Shown here in pieces: positions 18,242-27,316 of a stretch of DNA of 55,453 bases (positions within the stretch are counted from its first letter, which is position 1; each line of letters begins with the position of its first letter). The DNA comes from an uncultured Solobacterium sp. GTDB lineage: Bacteria > Bacillota_I > Bacilli_A > Erysipelotrichales > Erysipelotrichaceae. The notes below the pieces were generated by a model. That model was not told the origin of the DNA. It did no database searches and saw only the letters and a program-made list of their open reading frames with translations. The stretch lies in assembly GCA_938039295.1 (NCBI GenBank), contig CALHUY010000077.1, positions 1-55,453 on the forward strand, in the 5' to 3' direction. The translations under genes were made by a program, and so were the position numbers.

Positions 18242-19195
18242 TATATGTAGTAATCTTTGTCTTTGTTGTGCAAGAGCTTTAATTAAGGCAATTGTATATA
18301 GAATCGCATTTGTTAGAGTATAAATAGAAGTATTATTTCCTACATAGTAGCTTAATAAAATCATACATGCATGTAAAGCTCTTTCCGGCTTAGAGAACAA
18401 ACCATACTGTCTACTTGCCTTTAAATACTTCATAACTTCTTCATAATCTTTTTGGATTGTGTGAAGTGGAATCGAAAGATTTGCAACTACCGCATGAAGA
18501 ACATAGTAGATATAACCAACATGACGATTCCATCTACTTGTGATAGGCACGATGAAGTCCATCGCGTTCTTTACTTTCTGGGTTGCCGTTCCATCACAGA
18601 AGGCCAATGCATAGGATAGTCTTCTTGAGAAATCCTTAGGAATTTTATACTCACGAACTAATAAATCATCCATGATGACTAGTTCATCCACAACATCCTC
18701 TTTGATGCTTGGGGCCATTGCTAGTATACCTGCATACACGACGTCTAGATCATTTGTTAATGAACGCTGTAAATCTTTCATCTGATTATAAATCGCGAGT
18801 GCCTTGTAGTATATATTTTGATACTCTACTTGTGGCATTTCAGCAGCACTAAACGCAAGTACTGCTAAACCAATCGTATCTTGGAAGGTGCGATTGAAGA
18901 GTTCTTCAAAACTCATCACACGATTAATTACAAGATTTGGCTCAATGTTGGACACATCCATCATAGCCGCATACACCTTGGTTAAGAATTGGTACTGAAA
19001 TGCACCAAAAGGAAATGATTGACGAATCAGATCTTCGCAGAATTTCAATCGTTCAAAGTCAATTTCTCTTTCATGAGACATGTAGATAAACGCAATATCC
19101 GCAATTCCTTCTGGACTATATAAGAAATATTTACGACGTAGCGCTCTTCGATTATCGAGGAACGTATTACATTTTTCTAATAATAAATCATCCAT
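18239..19195 (-). CDS. DUF4003-like protein, copy A
   Basis: About 318 residues, paralogue of the gene at 17217-18149 along its whole length. No catalytic motif is recognisable. The ATG at 19195 is chosen because GAGGTG lies 7 bases upstream; an upstream in-frame extension lacks a ribosome binding site. The gene has its own terminator overlapping its stop codon, unlike its paralogue, which runs into sbcD. The pair is a tandem duplication that has diverged considerably. Confidence 0.6.
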   Translation of the reverse strand: MDDLLLEKCNTFLDNRRALRRKYFLYSPEGIADIAFIYMSHEREIDFERLKFCEDLIRQSFPFGAFQYQFLTKVYAAMMDVSNIEPNLVINRVMSFEELFNRTFQDTIGLAVLAFSAAEMPQVEYQNIYYKALAIYNQMKDLQRSLTNDLDVVYAGILAMAPSIKEDVVDELVIMDDLLVREYKIPKDFSRRLSYALAFCDGTATQKVKNAMDFIVPITSRWNRHVGYIYYVLHAVVANLSIPLHTIQKDYEEVMKYLKASRQYGLFSKPERALHACMILLSYYVGNNTSIYTLTNAILYTIALIKALAQQRQRLLHI

Positions 19196-19253
19196 CAAAA
19201 TCACCTCTTCTTTCAATATTGTATGCATAACTTTCATTTCAAGCAATCCATAT

Positions 19254-19285
19254 TAAAAAATAAGTCTTCCATTTAGAAGACTTAT
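19254..19285 (-). terminator. terminator of the M18 aminopeptidase gene
   Basis: A 10-bp perfect stem (ATAAGTCTTC/GAAGACTTAT) with a 6-base loop, followed on the minus strand by TTTTTT, lies 7 bases after the stop codon. Confidence 0.9.
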
Positions 19286-19291
19286 GAATGA

Positions 19292-20596
19292 TTACCGAAG
19301 TGTAAATACACCTTCTCCTTCATCCACGAAAGTGAGGGAGTAGAAATATGACAACGCTTCTACAAGATACTCTGTATCCTTAGCACCTGCTGTTTCATAA
19401 GATGAATGCATCGCAAGTTGTGCTAGTCCGATATCAACGGAATTTAGAGATACATGCGCATTAGAGATATTACCTAATGTTGATCCACCTGCCATATCAG
19501 AGCGGTTTGTGAATGTCTGTACTGGAACATTTACCGCTGCACATACTTCCTTGAATACTGCTGCAGATACCGCATCGGTTGTATACTTCTGGTTCGCATT
19601 GTACTTGATCACAATACCCTTATTCATCTGTGGTCGGTTAATTGGATCTGCCTTTTCCACATGGTTTGGATGTACTGCATGTGCATTATCTGCAGATACC
19701 ATAAAACTAGATGCGATTGCACGCTTAGCTTCTTCAGCATTCTTACCACAAGCTAACGCGATTCTTTCTAGTGTATCCTCAAGGAATGTAGAATCTGCAC
19801 CTTGTTTTGTGCCTGATCCAACTTCTTCGTTATCAAAGATCGCCATAACAGGTACACTTTCGCTATCATTAGCACCTAAGAAACCATATAAACAGCCAAA
19901 TGCACACTGTAAGTCATCTAGGTGACCTGCAGATATAAACTCATTTTGATAGCCCCAAATAGTACCTTTTTCACGTGTATAGAGATATAAGTCATGACTG
20001 AGAATCTCTTCAGCCTTTACACCAACAGATTCAGCTACAACTTCCATAAACTTACCCTTGGCATCTTCTGTACCAAATACTGGTAGCATATCTACCTGCG
20101 CATTATAGGATACATTTGAATTTGCTTCACGATTCATATGAATCGCAAGATTTGGAATCACTAATAAGTCCTTATCGACACGCACAAGCTTTGTAACAAG
20201 TTTGCCATTTTCTTTTACGATCACCCTACCTGCTACAGATAATGGACGATCAAACCATGGCGCACATAACATACCACCATACTTTTCAACATTTAACTTC
20301 ACCACACCATTGCCAACGATTTCTGGGTTTTCTTTTACCTTGAATGTTGGAGAATCACTGTGTGCTGCACCAATCATATAACCCTTATATTCTGTTGTTG
20401 GAATACGGAAGGCAATAATACTGGATTGGTTTCTTATCACAAAATATCTTCCATCTACTTCTAGTTTCCAACTTTCTGCCTCTGATAATTCACGATATCC
20501 TTGCTTGACCAAGATATCCTTCAGTTCATTGATAGCATGAAAACAAGTTGGACTCTTGTGTAGAAAATCTAATAATTTTTCGTTGATATCTACCAT
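19292..20596 (-). CDS. M18 family aminopeptidase
   Basis: About 434 residues, the normal length for M18 (aspartyl aminopeptidase-like) zinc peptidases. Metal and catalytic motifs are visible: GAAHSDSPTFK near residue 85, SAGHLDDLQ, DNEEVGSGTKQGA, SADNAHAVHPNH, and a C-terminal histidine in MHSSYE. These enzymes are cytoplasmic dodecamers that remove N-terminal residues, often acidic, from peptides. AAAGGAG lies upstream of the ATG at 20596. It has its own terminator and follows that of the M29 gene, so it is a single-gene unit. Confidence 0.9.
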   Translation of the reverse strand: MVDINEKLLDFLHKSPTCFHAINELKDILVKQGYRELSEAESWKLEVDGRYFVIRNQSSIIAFRIPTTEYKGYMIGAAHSDSPTFKVKENPEIVGNGVVKLNVEKYGGMLCAPWFDRPLSVAGRVIVKENGKLVTKLVRVDKDLLVIPNLAIHMNREANSNVSYNAQVDMLPVFGTEDAKGKFMEVVAESVGVKAEEILSHDLYLYTREKGTIWGYQNEFISAGHLDDLQCAFGCLYGFLGANDSESVPVMAIFDNEEVGSGTKQGADSTFLEDTLERIALACGKNAEEAKRAIASSFMVSADNAHAVHPNHVEKADPINRPQMNKGIVIKYNANQKYTTDAVSAAVFKEVCAAVNVPVQTFTNRSDMAGGSTLGNISNAHVSLNSVDIGLAQLAMHSSYETAGAKDTEYLVEALSYFYSLTFVDEGEGVFTLR

Positions 20597-20638
20597 AAAA
20601 TCTCCTTTATACAAAATTGCATATTCTATTATAAACGA

Positions 20639-20660
20639 AAACCACCATAATTGGTGGTTT
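20639..20660 (-). terminator. terminator of the M29 aminopeptidase operon
   Basis: A 9-bp stem (AAACCACCA/TGGTGGTTT) with a TAAT loop, followed on the minus strand by TTTTCGTTT, 6 bases after the M29 stop codon. Confidence 0.75.
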
Positions 20661-20666
20661 CTCTAT

Positions 20667-21905
20667 CTAGATTACGAAATTACCATTTCTAAATACTGGT
20701 ACAACAGTACCATCTTGTTGGATACCATCAATATTCATTTCCTTGGTACCAAACATGAAGTCTTCGTGTTGAGAAGATTCATTCGCACCTGCAGCCTTAA
20801 GCTCTTCATCACTCATGTTTGCACCACCCTTAACATTTTCAGGATATGGCATACCTAGTGCTAAGTGGCAGGCAGCGTTTTCATCAAATAATGTATTGAA
20901 GAATAAGATATTAGAATTTGAGATTGGGGAATCATATGGTACTAGGGCAACTTCCCCTAAGTATCTGGAGCCATCATCAAAGTCTAATAGACTCTTGAGT
21001 GTTTCCTCTTCTTGCTTTGCACCAAAGTCTACTACCTTACCATCTTCAAAACGGAACCAGAATCCATCAATGACCTTACCACTGTAACTTAAAGGTTTTG
21101 AAGCATACACGATACCATTTACACCTGTCTTCTTAGGCATTGTAAAGCATTCTTCTGTTGGGATATTTGGATCGAAGTAAACGCCCTTCGGTGTCTTATC
21201 TCCACCACCAATCCATACATGGTTATCTACAAGTTCTACTGTCAAATCTGTTCCAAGTTCACTTGTAAAATGCAATTTCTTAAAGTTAAGACTTGTTAAC
21301 TTGCGTGCATGTTCTACTAAATTACCATCATGTATACGCCAATTTTCTAGTGGATCACTATCCTCTGTAACACGACTTGTCATAAAGATTGCATCTTCTA
21401 ATTTTTCAAAAGCTTCTTCCTCAGGAAGATTTGGGAACACAACCTTTGCCCATTCTACAGAAGGAATCCCAATCACACACCACTGTCCTTCATTATTCAT
21501 CGTGTATTTACGTAAGTCCTTCATCTTCTTACTGTAAGCTATCTGATATGTACGAACCTTAGATTGATCTACATCCTTTAGAGCACCTGGCATATCAGAA
21601 CTGATACGTAAATAACATGCACCTAAATCATGTTCACGCTTTACCATATCATATTTCCAATCTGGAATATCTGCTAATGTCTCTTCACTTTGGTATGTAT
21701 AATTTAGTTTTGCTAATTCCGTATCTGTCCAGTTCATAATCACTTCTCTAGCACCTACCGCATACGCTTCTTTGGCAACCATGCGTACAAACTCATAATC
21801 ACGTACAGATGCCGTAATTACTAGTGGTTGGTTTGGCTGTACATTTACACCACGTACAACCGCTAATTTCGCTAACTTTTGATACATTGCTTTACTTGCA
21901 CTCAT
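20667..21905 (-). CDS. M29 family aminopeptidase
   Basis: About 412 residues, typical for M29 (AmpS/PepS-type) metallo-aminopeptidases. Recognisable parts: FTSELGTDLTVEL, the GVYFDPNIPTEE segment, SRYLGEVALVPYDSPIS, and FNTLFDENAACHLALG, which together hold the two-metal site. Broad-specificity cytoplasmic peptidase. The ATG at 21905 has AAAGGAGGA upstream. It follows the SseB-domain membrane protein gene by 13 bases, and with the prepilin peptidase gene forms a three-gene unit that ends at the terminator at 20639. Confidence 0.9.
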   Translation of the reverse strand: MSASKAMYQKLAKLAVVRGVNVQPNQPLVITASVRDYEFVRMVAKEAYAVGAREVIMNWTDTELAKLNYTYQSEETLADIPDWKYDMVKREHDLGACYLRISSDMPGALKDVDQSKVRTYQIAYSKKMKDLRKYTMNNEGQWCVIGIPSVEWAKVVFPNLPEEEAFEKLEDAIFMTSRVTEDSDPLENWRIHDGNLVEHARKLTSLNFKKLHFTSELGTDLTVELVDNHVWIGGGDKTPKGVYFDPNIPTEECFTMPKKTGVNGIVYASKPLSYSGKVIDGFWFRFEDGKVVDFGAKQEEETLKSLLDFDDGSRYLGEVALVPYDSPISNSNILFFNTLFDENAACHLALGMPYPENVKGGANMSDEELKAAGANESSQHEDFMFGTKEMNIDGIQQDGTVVPVFRNGNFVI

Positions 21906-21918
21906 AATAAATCCTCCT

Positions 21919-23082
21919 TTAATCTTTGAATAATTCGTCATAACCAGGGACTTCTTGAATATGACGCATAAACTCTTTTGTTATAATAAATGATTTCGGC
22001 CCAAATGGATTGATAACGATGGAATCATATTTGGCTGGAACTAAGTGAAAACATTCTTTGATATTGCGTACTTCTAATTGCAAATTATCTTCTTCAAAAA
22101 TATTGCTATAACGCAGAAGCGCATCCCAATCTGTAAATAGTACGAGTACATCTTTGCTAGGGTCAATATTGAGACGAACCGACATGAATCGTTCATCCGC
22201 TTCCTTTTCACCCGTGTATTTTATGAGATAGTACTCACTCATACAGATTTCATATACCAGTGTACCAATATATTCTTGATCTTCAAAGAATTTACCATAC
22301 TCGCGAAGAACGCCACTTAAGCCTGGATTTTCGACAATTGTTGGATCTGCATCATATTGAATACTACTGATGATGCTGTACTTCTGTAAGAACCCTCTAC
22401 AGGAGCGATCAAGCTTTAGCGTAACTGTCTGATTCCTTGCGGAAGTTACTGACTTATCATTACAAATAATCTCTATAATCTTTGCGTCGATATCTCCCTT
22501 ATCACTACAGTGAAGGCAAATCGCATCATTTACTCTCATTTCACCATAGACAAAGCCCGTACAAATCGTATCTTGATTCGTTTCAATCACCAACATCGTA
22601 TAACGTCGTTCCCCGTTTAGAATGGCAATTTTTTCATAATGTCTTAATTCTCTTTGATGTTTGATTTTTGTATATTGCTGTCGTCCAAAAATAACAACTG
22701 CAATACCTATCGCGGCCATTGTAAGATACAGCTGTATCATCTCCTTGTTGGAAAGAGCACTTGATTTACCACTAGTGATGATGAGACGCACAATTAATAC
22801 AGCAACAATACCAACAAAGAATAAATTTTTAGACCAGATAATTCTCTTGAGTCGAAAATGTAGTTCATTACGAAATCTTCGACGGTATACATATTCTGCC
22901 ATTACAAATGTTAGTAATGCCATGATTCCCCACGCAAGTGGAAACATCCCCCTCAGTATCAACCATGGAGTAATTGTAATCTCTCGAAATATAAAATTGA
23001 GATTGTGAAAGAAGCCATATAGTCCTGCTACATAACCAATCGCTGCTATAAACATTACTAGTAGTAAAAGATATTTCTTCAT
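21919..23082 (-). CDS. membrane protein with C-terminal SseB-like domain
   Basis: About 387 residues. Four membrane helices lie in the first ~135 residues (about 3-25, 38-60, 80-98 and 113-130), followed by a cytoplasmic region. The last ~110 residues (ADERFMSVRLNID, VLVLFTDWDALLRYS, VINPFGPKSFIITKEFM) match the N-terminal SseB domain family. Function unknown; SseB-like domains occur in many Firmicutes proteins without a defined role. GGAGGAAG precedes the ATG at 23082. It lies between the prepilin peptidase and M29 genes. Confidence 0.65.
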   Translation of the reverse strand: MKKYLLLLVMFIAAIGYVAGLYGFFHNLNFIFREITITPWLILRGMFPLAWGIMALLTFVMAEYVYRRRFRNELHFRLKRIIWSKNLFFVGIVAVLIVRLIITSGKSSALSNKEMIQLYLTMAAIGIAVVIFGRQQYTKIKHQRELRHYEKIAILNGERRYTMLVIETNQDTICTGFVYGEMRVNDAICLHCSDKGDIDAKIIEIICNDKSVTSARNQTVTLKLDRSCRGFLQKYSIISSIQYDADPTIVENPGLSGVLREYGKFFEDQEYIGTLVYEICMSEYYLIKYTGEKEADERFMSVRLNIDPSKDVLVLFTDWDALLRYSNIFEEDNLQLEVRNIKECFHLVPAKYDSIVINPFGPKSFIITKEFMRHIQEVPGYDELFKD

Positions 23083-23108
23083 CGACTTCCTCCAATAGAA
23101 CAAGTTTA

Positions 23109-23831
23109 TCACAAACCCCAAATGACGCTATCAAAATAACCACAAAAAACCAATAAAAAAGCCATCGCAAGAAACGGTCCAAACGCAATACACTTCTTCT
23201 TAGAAAAATACAGCCATAAGACTGCTAGGAAAGATGCTATTGATAATACCAGCCACATCTTTTGCAAAGATAGAAATAAACTCATACATGATACAAGCTT
23301 CACATCTCCACCACCGATGCATTCTTTGCCAAATACTTTTTCACTCATTACAATAGCTAGAAATCCACAGCCAAAAATCATAGCCATACGTATCCATGGT
23401 TGAACACTCAACTCTTTTATCATACATGCATGTATGATATATAAAACAATCATACTAAGATTTACCAAATCAGGTATCTCCATGATTCGATAGTCAATAT
23501 AAAAGACGACCCAGAGTAGTACAAATAGGATCATTCTGACAAACATATTCCAATCAAAAATAGTAATATCCCAAAGAACAAACACACATAGTATCCCTGT
23601 TAATATCTCCGCAACAATATATTCTTTTGAAAATTCCCTACCACAATATCGACATCTTCCTTTTAAAAAGATATAACTCATTATTGGCATCAAATCATAC
23701 CAATGTAGTACATGATGGCATACATCACAATGACTGCGTAATGGAAATCTATGTTGTAGATAACCATGACACATACATAATAAAAAGCTTCCTAAATGGA
23801 AGCCAAATATTCCTATTAATATTCGATACAT
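23109..23831 (-). CDS. prepilin peptidase (A24 family)
   Basis: 240 residues, polytopic. The N-terminal domain has two zinc-binding CxxC pairs (CDVC and CRYC), and the two catalytic aspartates are visible in YIDYR and GGGDVKL. These aspartyl proteases cut type IV prepilin leaders, usually also methylating the new N-terminus. No competence-pilin cluster is present here, so the Tad Flp pilin and TadE at 3.4-4.4 kb are plausible substrates, together with pilins elsewhere. A 22-bp perfect palindrome centred on CATGCATG lies inside the gene at 23418-23439. Confidence 0.9.
   Translation of the reverse strand: MYRILIGIFGFHLGSFLLCMCHGYLQHRFPLRSHCDVCHHVLHWYDLMPIMSYIFLKGRCRYCGREFSKEYIVAEILTGILCVFVLWDITIFDWNMFVRMILFVLLWVVFYIDYRIMEIPDLVNLSMIVLYIIHACMIKELSVQPWIRMAMIFGCGFLAIVMSEKVFGKECIGGGDVKLVSCMSLFLSLQKMWLVLSIASFLAVLWLYFSKKKCIAFGPFLAMAFLLVFCGYFDSVIWGL
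23418..23439. repeat. 22-bp perfect palindrome inside the prepilin peptidase gene
   Basis: TATCATACATG and its exact reverse complement abut without a loop. It is the longest of the CATGCATG-centred palindromes of this window and encodes part of Ile-His-Ala-Cys-Met-Ile. Confidence 0.8.
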
Positions 23832-23873
23832 TTTATCACCCCATAAAATATACCGAGATCATTTCTACTATCC

Positions 23874-24578
23874 TTACAATTTCTCTAAAATCTTATCCTT
23901 GTTAAATAAGATTACTACAACAGAAATAATTTGAATCACAACTGCAATCGCAGATACAACATAATTTCCTTCAGCTAAGAAGTGACCCGAGATACAACTT
24001 AATAGAATCTGTATCCAGCTTGAGCAGAAGATTGCTAATGAGAAATCCCTTAGACTAATTTTTGCATGTGCTGCAACATAAGGAATGATACCGTTTGGAA
24101 TTCCCGGTAACATACATGATACCGCCACAACAAAGATTGGTTTTCCTTCATTGATTTTCTTCAATAGCCAGTTTTCTTTTGGGGTTGTATTCTTCATCGC
24201 AATACGAATTGATCTACCCACACCACGTAGTATTGCAAATACCAATATATTACCAGCAGTAAAACCAAGCCAGCATAACAGGAAAGCTCTCCACCAACCA
24301 AACAGGAAAGCACCCGCAAACTGGATAATAACACCTGGTAAAATTACACTGACCACCTGAAGCACACTAATCATAAATAGTGCGACGTAGGCACCGTAGT
24401 GTCCCTGTTCCTGGATATAATTTGCTAAATCTGACTGATTTCCTGACTGCAATATCTGCCATACTTCTAGGACCACAGGTCCAAAGGCGCGGTATACTAG
24501 CCAACCAATGATGGCGATAATCACCAAGATTAATAGTATAATTGCAGACTTTTTTAGTCGCTTGATTTTTCTAACCAT
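23874..24578 (-). CDS. TVP38/TMEM64 (VTT/DedA-related) membrane protein
   Basis: 234 residues with an N-terminal helix after a basic stretch (RKIKRLKKS), then the VTT domain: a re-entrant segment LPGVIIQFAGAFLFG with GFTAGNILVFAILRGVGR, and a second one SCMLPGIPNGIIPYVAA. Family members act as lipid scramblases or transporters. The exact lipid here is unknown. It is flanked by a 42-base gap to the prepilin peptidase gene and a 58-base gap to the small membrane protein gene, so its operon status is open. Confidence 0.8.
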   Translation of the reverse strand: MVRKIKRLKKSAIILLILVIIAIIGWLVYRAFGPVVLEVWQILQSGNQSDLANYIQEQGHYGAYVALFMISVLQVVSVILPGVIIQFAGAFLFGWWRAFLLCWLGFTAGNILVFAILRGVGRSIRIAMKNTTPKENWLLKKINEGKPIFVVAVSCMLPGIPNGIIPYVAAHAKISLRDFSLAIFCSSWIQILLSCISGHFLAEGNYVVSAIAVVIQIISVVVILFNKDKILEKL

Positions 24579-24636
24579 ATTCCCCCTGTAATGAAATACA
24601 ATTTAACAGAATAACACATTTAAAATATCGTGCAAC

Positions 24637-25092
24637 CTAAATTTTCTTTAAATAGTCTGATTTAACGCTATGTTTCTTTAAGAAATCTCTTACTTCATCA
24701 AACTGATCTTCTTCGAAGAATAGTGCTGTTGTTATCTTATTCTTCACGAAATAAATACTGTTATCAGAACGTGAAAGCGTTACTTGCCCAGCTTTATGGA
24801 ATTTAATCAGAGAGCCCATCATCACGATACCCTCATCTGATAAACCAGACTTCATAAAGTAATACATGATTCCTAAAATAATTGGAACGACAAACTGCAC
24901 AATACGGAAAATACCTTCATAACGTACAAAACCAATCACTGCTATCGCAATAAATAAGACTGGAATCATCCACTTCATTTTATTTCCAACCTTTGTCTCT
25001 ATCTTTACGGTATTTGAAATCACTAGCATTCTCGCAAAGGCAACTAACATCACTATATCAAATACATACAAAATCAAAGTCTGAATATCCAT
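24637..25092 (-). CDS. small membrane protein of unknown function
   Basis: 151 residues: three membrane helices (about 3-25, 40-60 and 63-85) and a cytoplasmic C-terminal domain of about 60 residues with a beta-rich look (GIVMMGSLIKFHKAGQVTLS, then IYFVKNKITTALFF) ending in a helix. The layout resembles DUF5673-type proteins, but I cannot confirm a family. No catalytic motif is seen. It is read towards the TVP38-like gene, 58 bases away. Confidence 0.5.
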   Translation of the reverse strand: MDIQTLILYVFDIVMLVAFARMLVISNTVKIETKVGNKMKWMIPVLFIAIAVIGFVRYEGIFRIVQFVVPIILGIMYYFMKSGLSDEGIVMMGSLIKFHKAGQVTLSRSDNSIYFVKNKITTALFFEEDQFDEVRDFLKKHSVKSDYLKKI

Positions 25093-25121
25093 AAGAACCT
25101 CCGTGTTCTTTATTCTATCAT

Positions 25122-25145
25122 AAAAGGTTCTGCACTTGCAGAACC
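25122..25145 (-). terminator. terminator of the liv operon
   Basis: A 9-bp stem (GGTTCTGCA/TGCAGAACC) with a very short loop, followed by TTTTAT on the minus strand, 10 bases after the CBS-ACT stop codon. Confidence 0.85.
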
Positions 25146-25154
25146 CTATTTCTT

Positions 25155-25832
25155 CTACTTTAGCCAGACAACAGTCTTACCATCTGTAGTTGTTTGAACA
25201 ACATTGGTAATATTAAATCCAGCATCCTGTAAAATCTTTGTCATCTTATCTACCGCAACTTCACCTGTTGCCTTAACAACAACCTCAGAGCCACGGTCTG
25301 TATGATATACAGCGATATTTTCTACATTAGCATTCTCTTGTGCAAATAACTTCGTTACCTGCGCAAAGACACCAGGCTTATCATCAATCAACATGACAAA
25401 TCTTGTACCTTGACGTTTTAAGCCCATTAAGTCAACAAATGTTAAGAAGATATCCTTTTCTGTAATAATACCAACCACATGATTTTCTTCATCCACGACT
25501 GGTAGTACATTGACAGTATTTTCTAACATGACTTCCGCCGCTTCTTCCAAGAAAACTAGTGGAGAAATCGTATGTACATCACGAATCATGATGTCCTTTG
25601 CCTGTGTACGAGATAACAGGTAATTCAATTCATAAATGGATAAGGAAGTTGCGTTCTTTCCAGACGCATCATTTACTAGACCCTCTGTAATCAAACCAAT
25701 GAGCTTTTGATTTTTATCCACAACTGGTAAGCGGTGGAAATGATTCTTGCCCATAATTTCTAGTGCTTTAGATAACGGTGTATCCGCAGTAATCGTAACG
25801 GGATTTACCGTCATATGATCTTTAACGTACAT
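25155..25832 (-). CDS. CBS-ACT domain protein (AcuB-like)
   Basis: 225 residues: two CBS motifs (about 1-60, MYVKDHMTVNPVTI; and 78-135, VHTISPLVFLEEAAEVM) that make a nucleotide-binding module, then a C-terminal ACT domain (about 143-215, RFVMLIDDKPGVFAQVTKLF) that usually binds amino acids. This is the AcuB layout. It follows livF by 4 bases and ends the liv operon, so a role as a cytoplasmic sensor of adenylate charge and branched-chain amino acids for the transporter is a fair inference. The acuB role in acetoin use is not supported by any neighbour. Confidence 0.8.
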   Translation of the reverse strand: MYVKDHMTVNPVTITADTPLSKALEIMGKNHFHRLPVVDKNQKLIGLITEGLVNDASGKNATSLSIYELNYLLSRTQAKDIMIRDVHTISPLVFLEEAAEVMLENTVNVLPVVDEENHVVGIITEKDIFLTFVDLMGLKRQGTRFVMLIDDKPGVFAQVTKLFAQENANVENIAVYHTDRGSEVVVKATGEVAVDKMTKILQDAGFNITNVVQTTTDGKTVVWLK

Positions 25833-25836
25833 TGCT

Positions 25837-26541
25837 TTATCCTCCTAGATAAACTTTCTGAACTTGCTCGCTAGCGGCTAATTCTTTGCCACTACCCTCT
25901 AATGTTATTTTACCTGTTTCTAATACATATGCACGATCAGCTATCGCAAGTGCCATCTTTGCATTTTGTTCTACTAATAGTATTGTAGTACCTTGTTTGT
26001 TAATTTCTTCAACAATTCTAAAAATTTCTTTTACAAGTAATGGTGATAAACCCATAGATGGCTCATCCAATAATAGAATCTTTGGTCTAGCCATTAAAGC
26101 TCTACCCATTGCAAGCATCTGTTGTTCACCACCAGATAAGGTGCCGGCTAACTGTTTTTTACGTTCTTTTAAACGTGGAAATAACGTATAAACACGCTCT
26201 AAGTCTTGTGCAATTCCTTCTTTATCTTTTCTTGTAAAAGCACCAAGATCGAGATTTTCTTCAACAGTTTGTGAAGCAAATACTCTTCTACGCTCAGGAA
26301 TCTGCGCAAGTCCCATCGTTACAATCTTATGCGCTGGAATCTTTGTAATATCAACCCCATCTAGTAAGATAGACCCTTCTGTAGGTTTTAATAAACCTGA
26401 GATTGTATGCATGGTTGTTGTCTTACCAGCACCATTTGCGCCGATTAGAGTAACGATTTCACCATCATTGACTTCAAAGGAGATACCTTTGATAGCTTCA
26501 ATCATTCCGTAACGTACAACTAAATTTTCTACTTTCAGCAT
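25837..26541 (-). CDS. livF: branched-chain amino acid ABC transporter ATPase LivF
   Basis: 234 residues. Walker A GANGAGKTT, the LivF-typical GLAQIPERRRVFASQTVEENL stretch, signature LSGGEQQML, Walker B ILLLDEPSMGLSP and H-loop LLVEQNA are present. LivF and LivG together power uptake of leucine, isoleucine and valine through LivH/LivM. It lies 4 bases after livG. Confidence 0.95.
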   Translation of the reverse strand: MLKVENLVVRYGMIEAIKGISFEVNDGEIVTLIGANGAGKTTTMHTISGLLKPTEGSILLDGVDITKIPAHKIVTMGLAQIPERRRVFASQTVEENLDLGAFTRKDKEGIAQDLERVYTLFPRLKERKKQLAGTLSGGEQQMLAMGRALMARPKILLLDEPSMGLSPLLVKEIFRIVEEINKQGTTILLVEQNAKMALAIADRAYVLETGKITLEGSGKELAASEQVQKVYLGG

Positions 26542-26545
26542 ATCA

Positions 26546-27316
26546 TCACTCTCCTAAGTATGCCTTTACAACATCTGGATTTGTACGGATTTCTTCTGGT
26601 GTTCCCTCCGCCAGCAACATACCATAATTTAATACAGAAATCTTTTCACAAATACCCATGACGAGTTTCATATCGTGTTCAATTAATAAGATAGCGATCT
26701 TGAAACGATCACGCACTAGACGAATCGTTTCCATGAGGTTCTTTGTTTCCTGAGGATTCATACCTGCTGCAGGTTCATCCAACAACAATAATTTTGGATG
26801 TGCACCTAAGGCACGAATGATTTCTAACTCACGCTGTTTACCATACGGTAAATTCTTAGCAAGTTTATCCGCATCCTTTTCCAGATGGAATACTTCTAAT
26901 AAGGACATGGCTTCTTGATCCATATCTTTTTCCTGTTTCAAGGAATTTGGCAACTTAAACATACCAGAGAATAAACCATAACTTGCTTGTGTATCCAAAG
27001 CAGCTAAGACATTCTCTTTCACAGTCATATCTTTAAACAAACGAATATTCTGAAATGTACGCGCAATTCCCAAACGAGTAATCACATATGGTTTCATACC
27101 ATTAATCTTCTTACCCTCTAGTTTAACTGTACCATCCGTAGGTGTATACACACCTGTTAACATATTAAATACAGTTGTTTTACCAGCACCATTTGGTCCA
27201 ATTAAGCCATAGAGCTGACCCTCTTCAATCTTCATTGAAAAGTTATTTACAGCACGCAAGCCTCCAAAGTTAATACCGAGTTCATCAACTTCTAGAATAT
27301 ATTTCTTCTCACTCAT
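26546..27316 (-). CDS. livG: branched-chain amino acid ABC transporter ATPase LivG
   Basis: 256 residues. Walker A GPNGAGKTT, the characteristic ARTFQNIRLFKDMTV segment, a lengthened insert before a variant signature region (LPYGKQRELEI), Walker B LLLLDEPAAGMNP and IEHDM. The form and gene order identify LivG. AAGGAGG lies upstream and its start overlaps the livM stop by 4 bases. Confidence 0.95.
   Translation of the reverse strand: MSEKKYILEVDELGINFGGLRAVNNFSMKIEEGQLYGLIGPNGAGKTTVFNMLTGVYTPTDGTVKLEGKKINGMKPYVITRLGIARTFQNIRLFKDMTVKENVLAALDTQASYGLFSGMFKLPNSLKQEKDMDQEAMSLLEVFHLEKDADKLAKNLPYGKQRELEIIRALGAHPKLLLLDEPAAGMNPQETKNLMETIRLVRDRFKIAILLIEHDMKLVMGICEKISVLNYGMLLAEGTPEEIRTNPDVVKAYLGE

Noticed and set aside
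25155..25832. AcuB of acetoin utilisation
   Set aside because: Domain order fits AcuB but no acuA/acuC or acetoin genes are present; the liv operon context is more informative.
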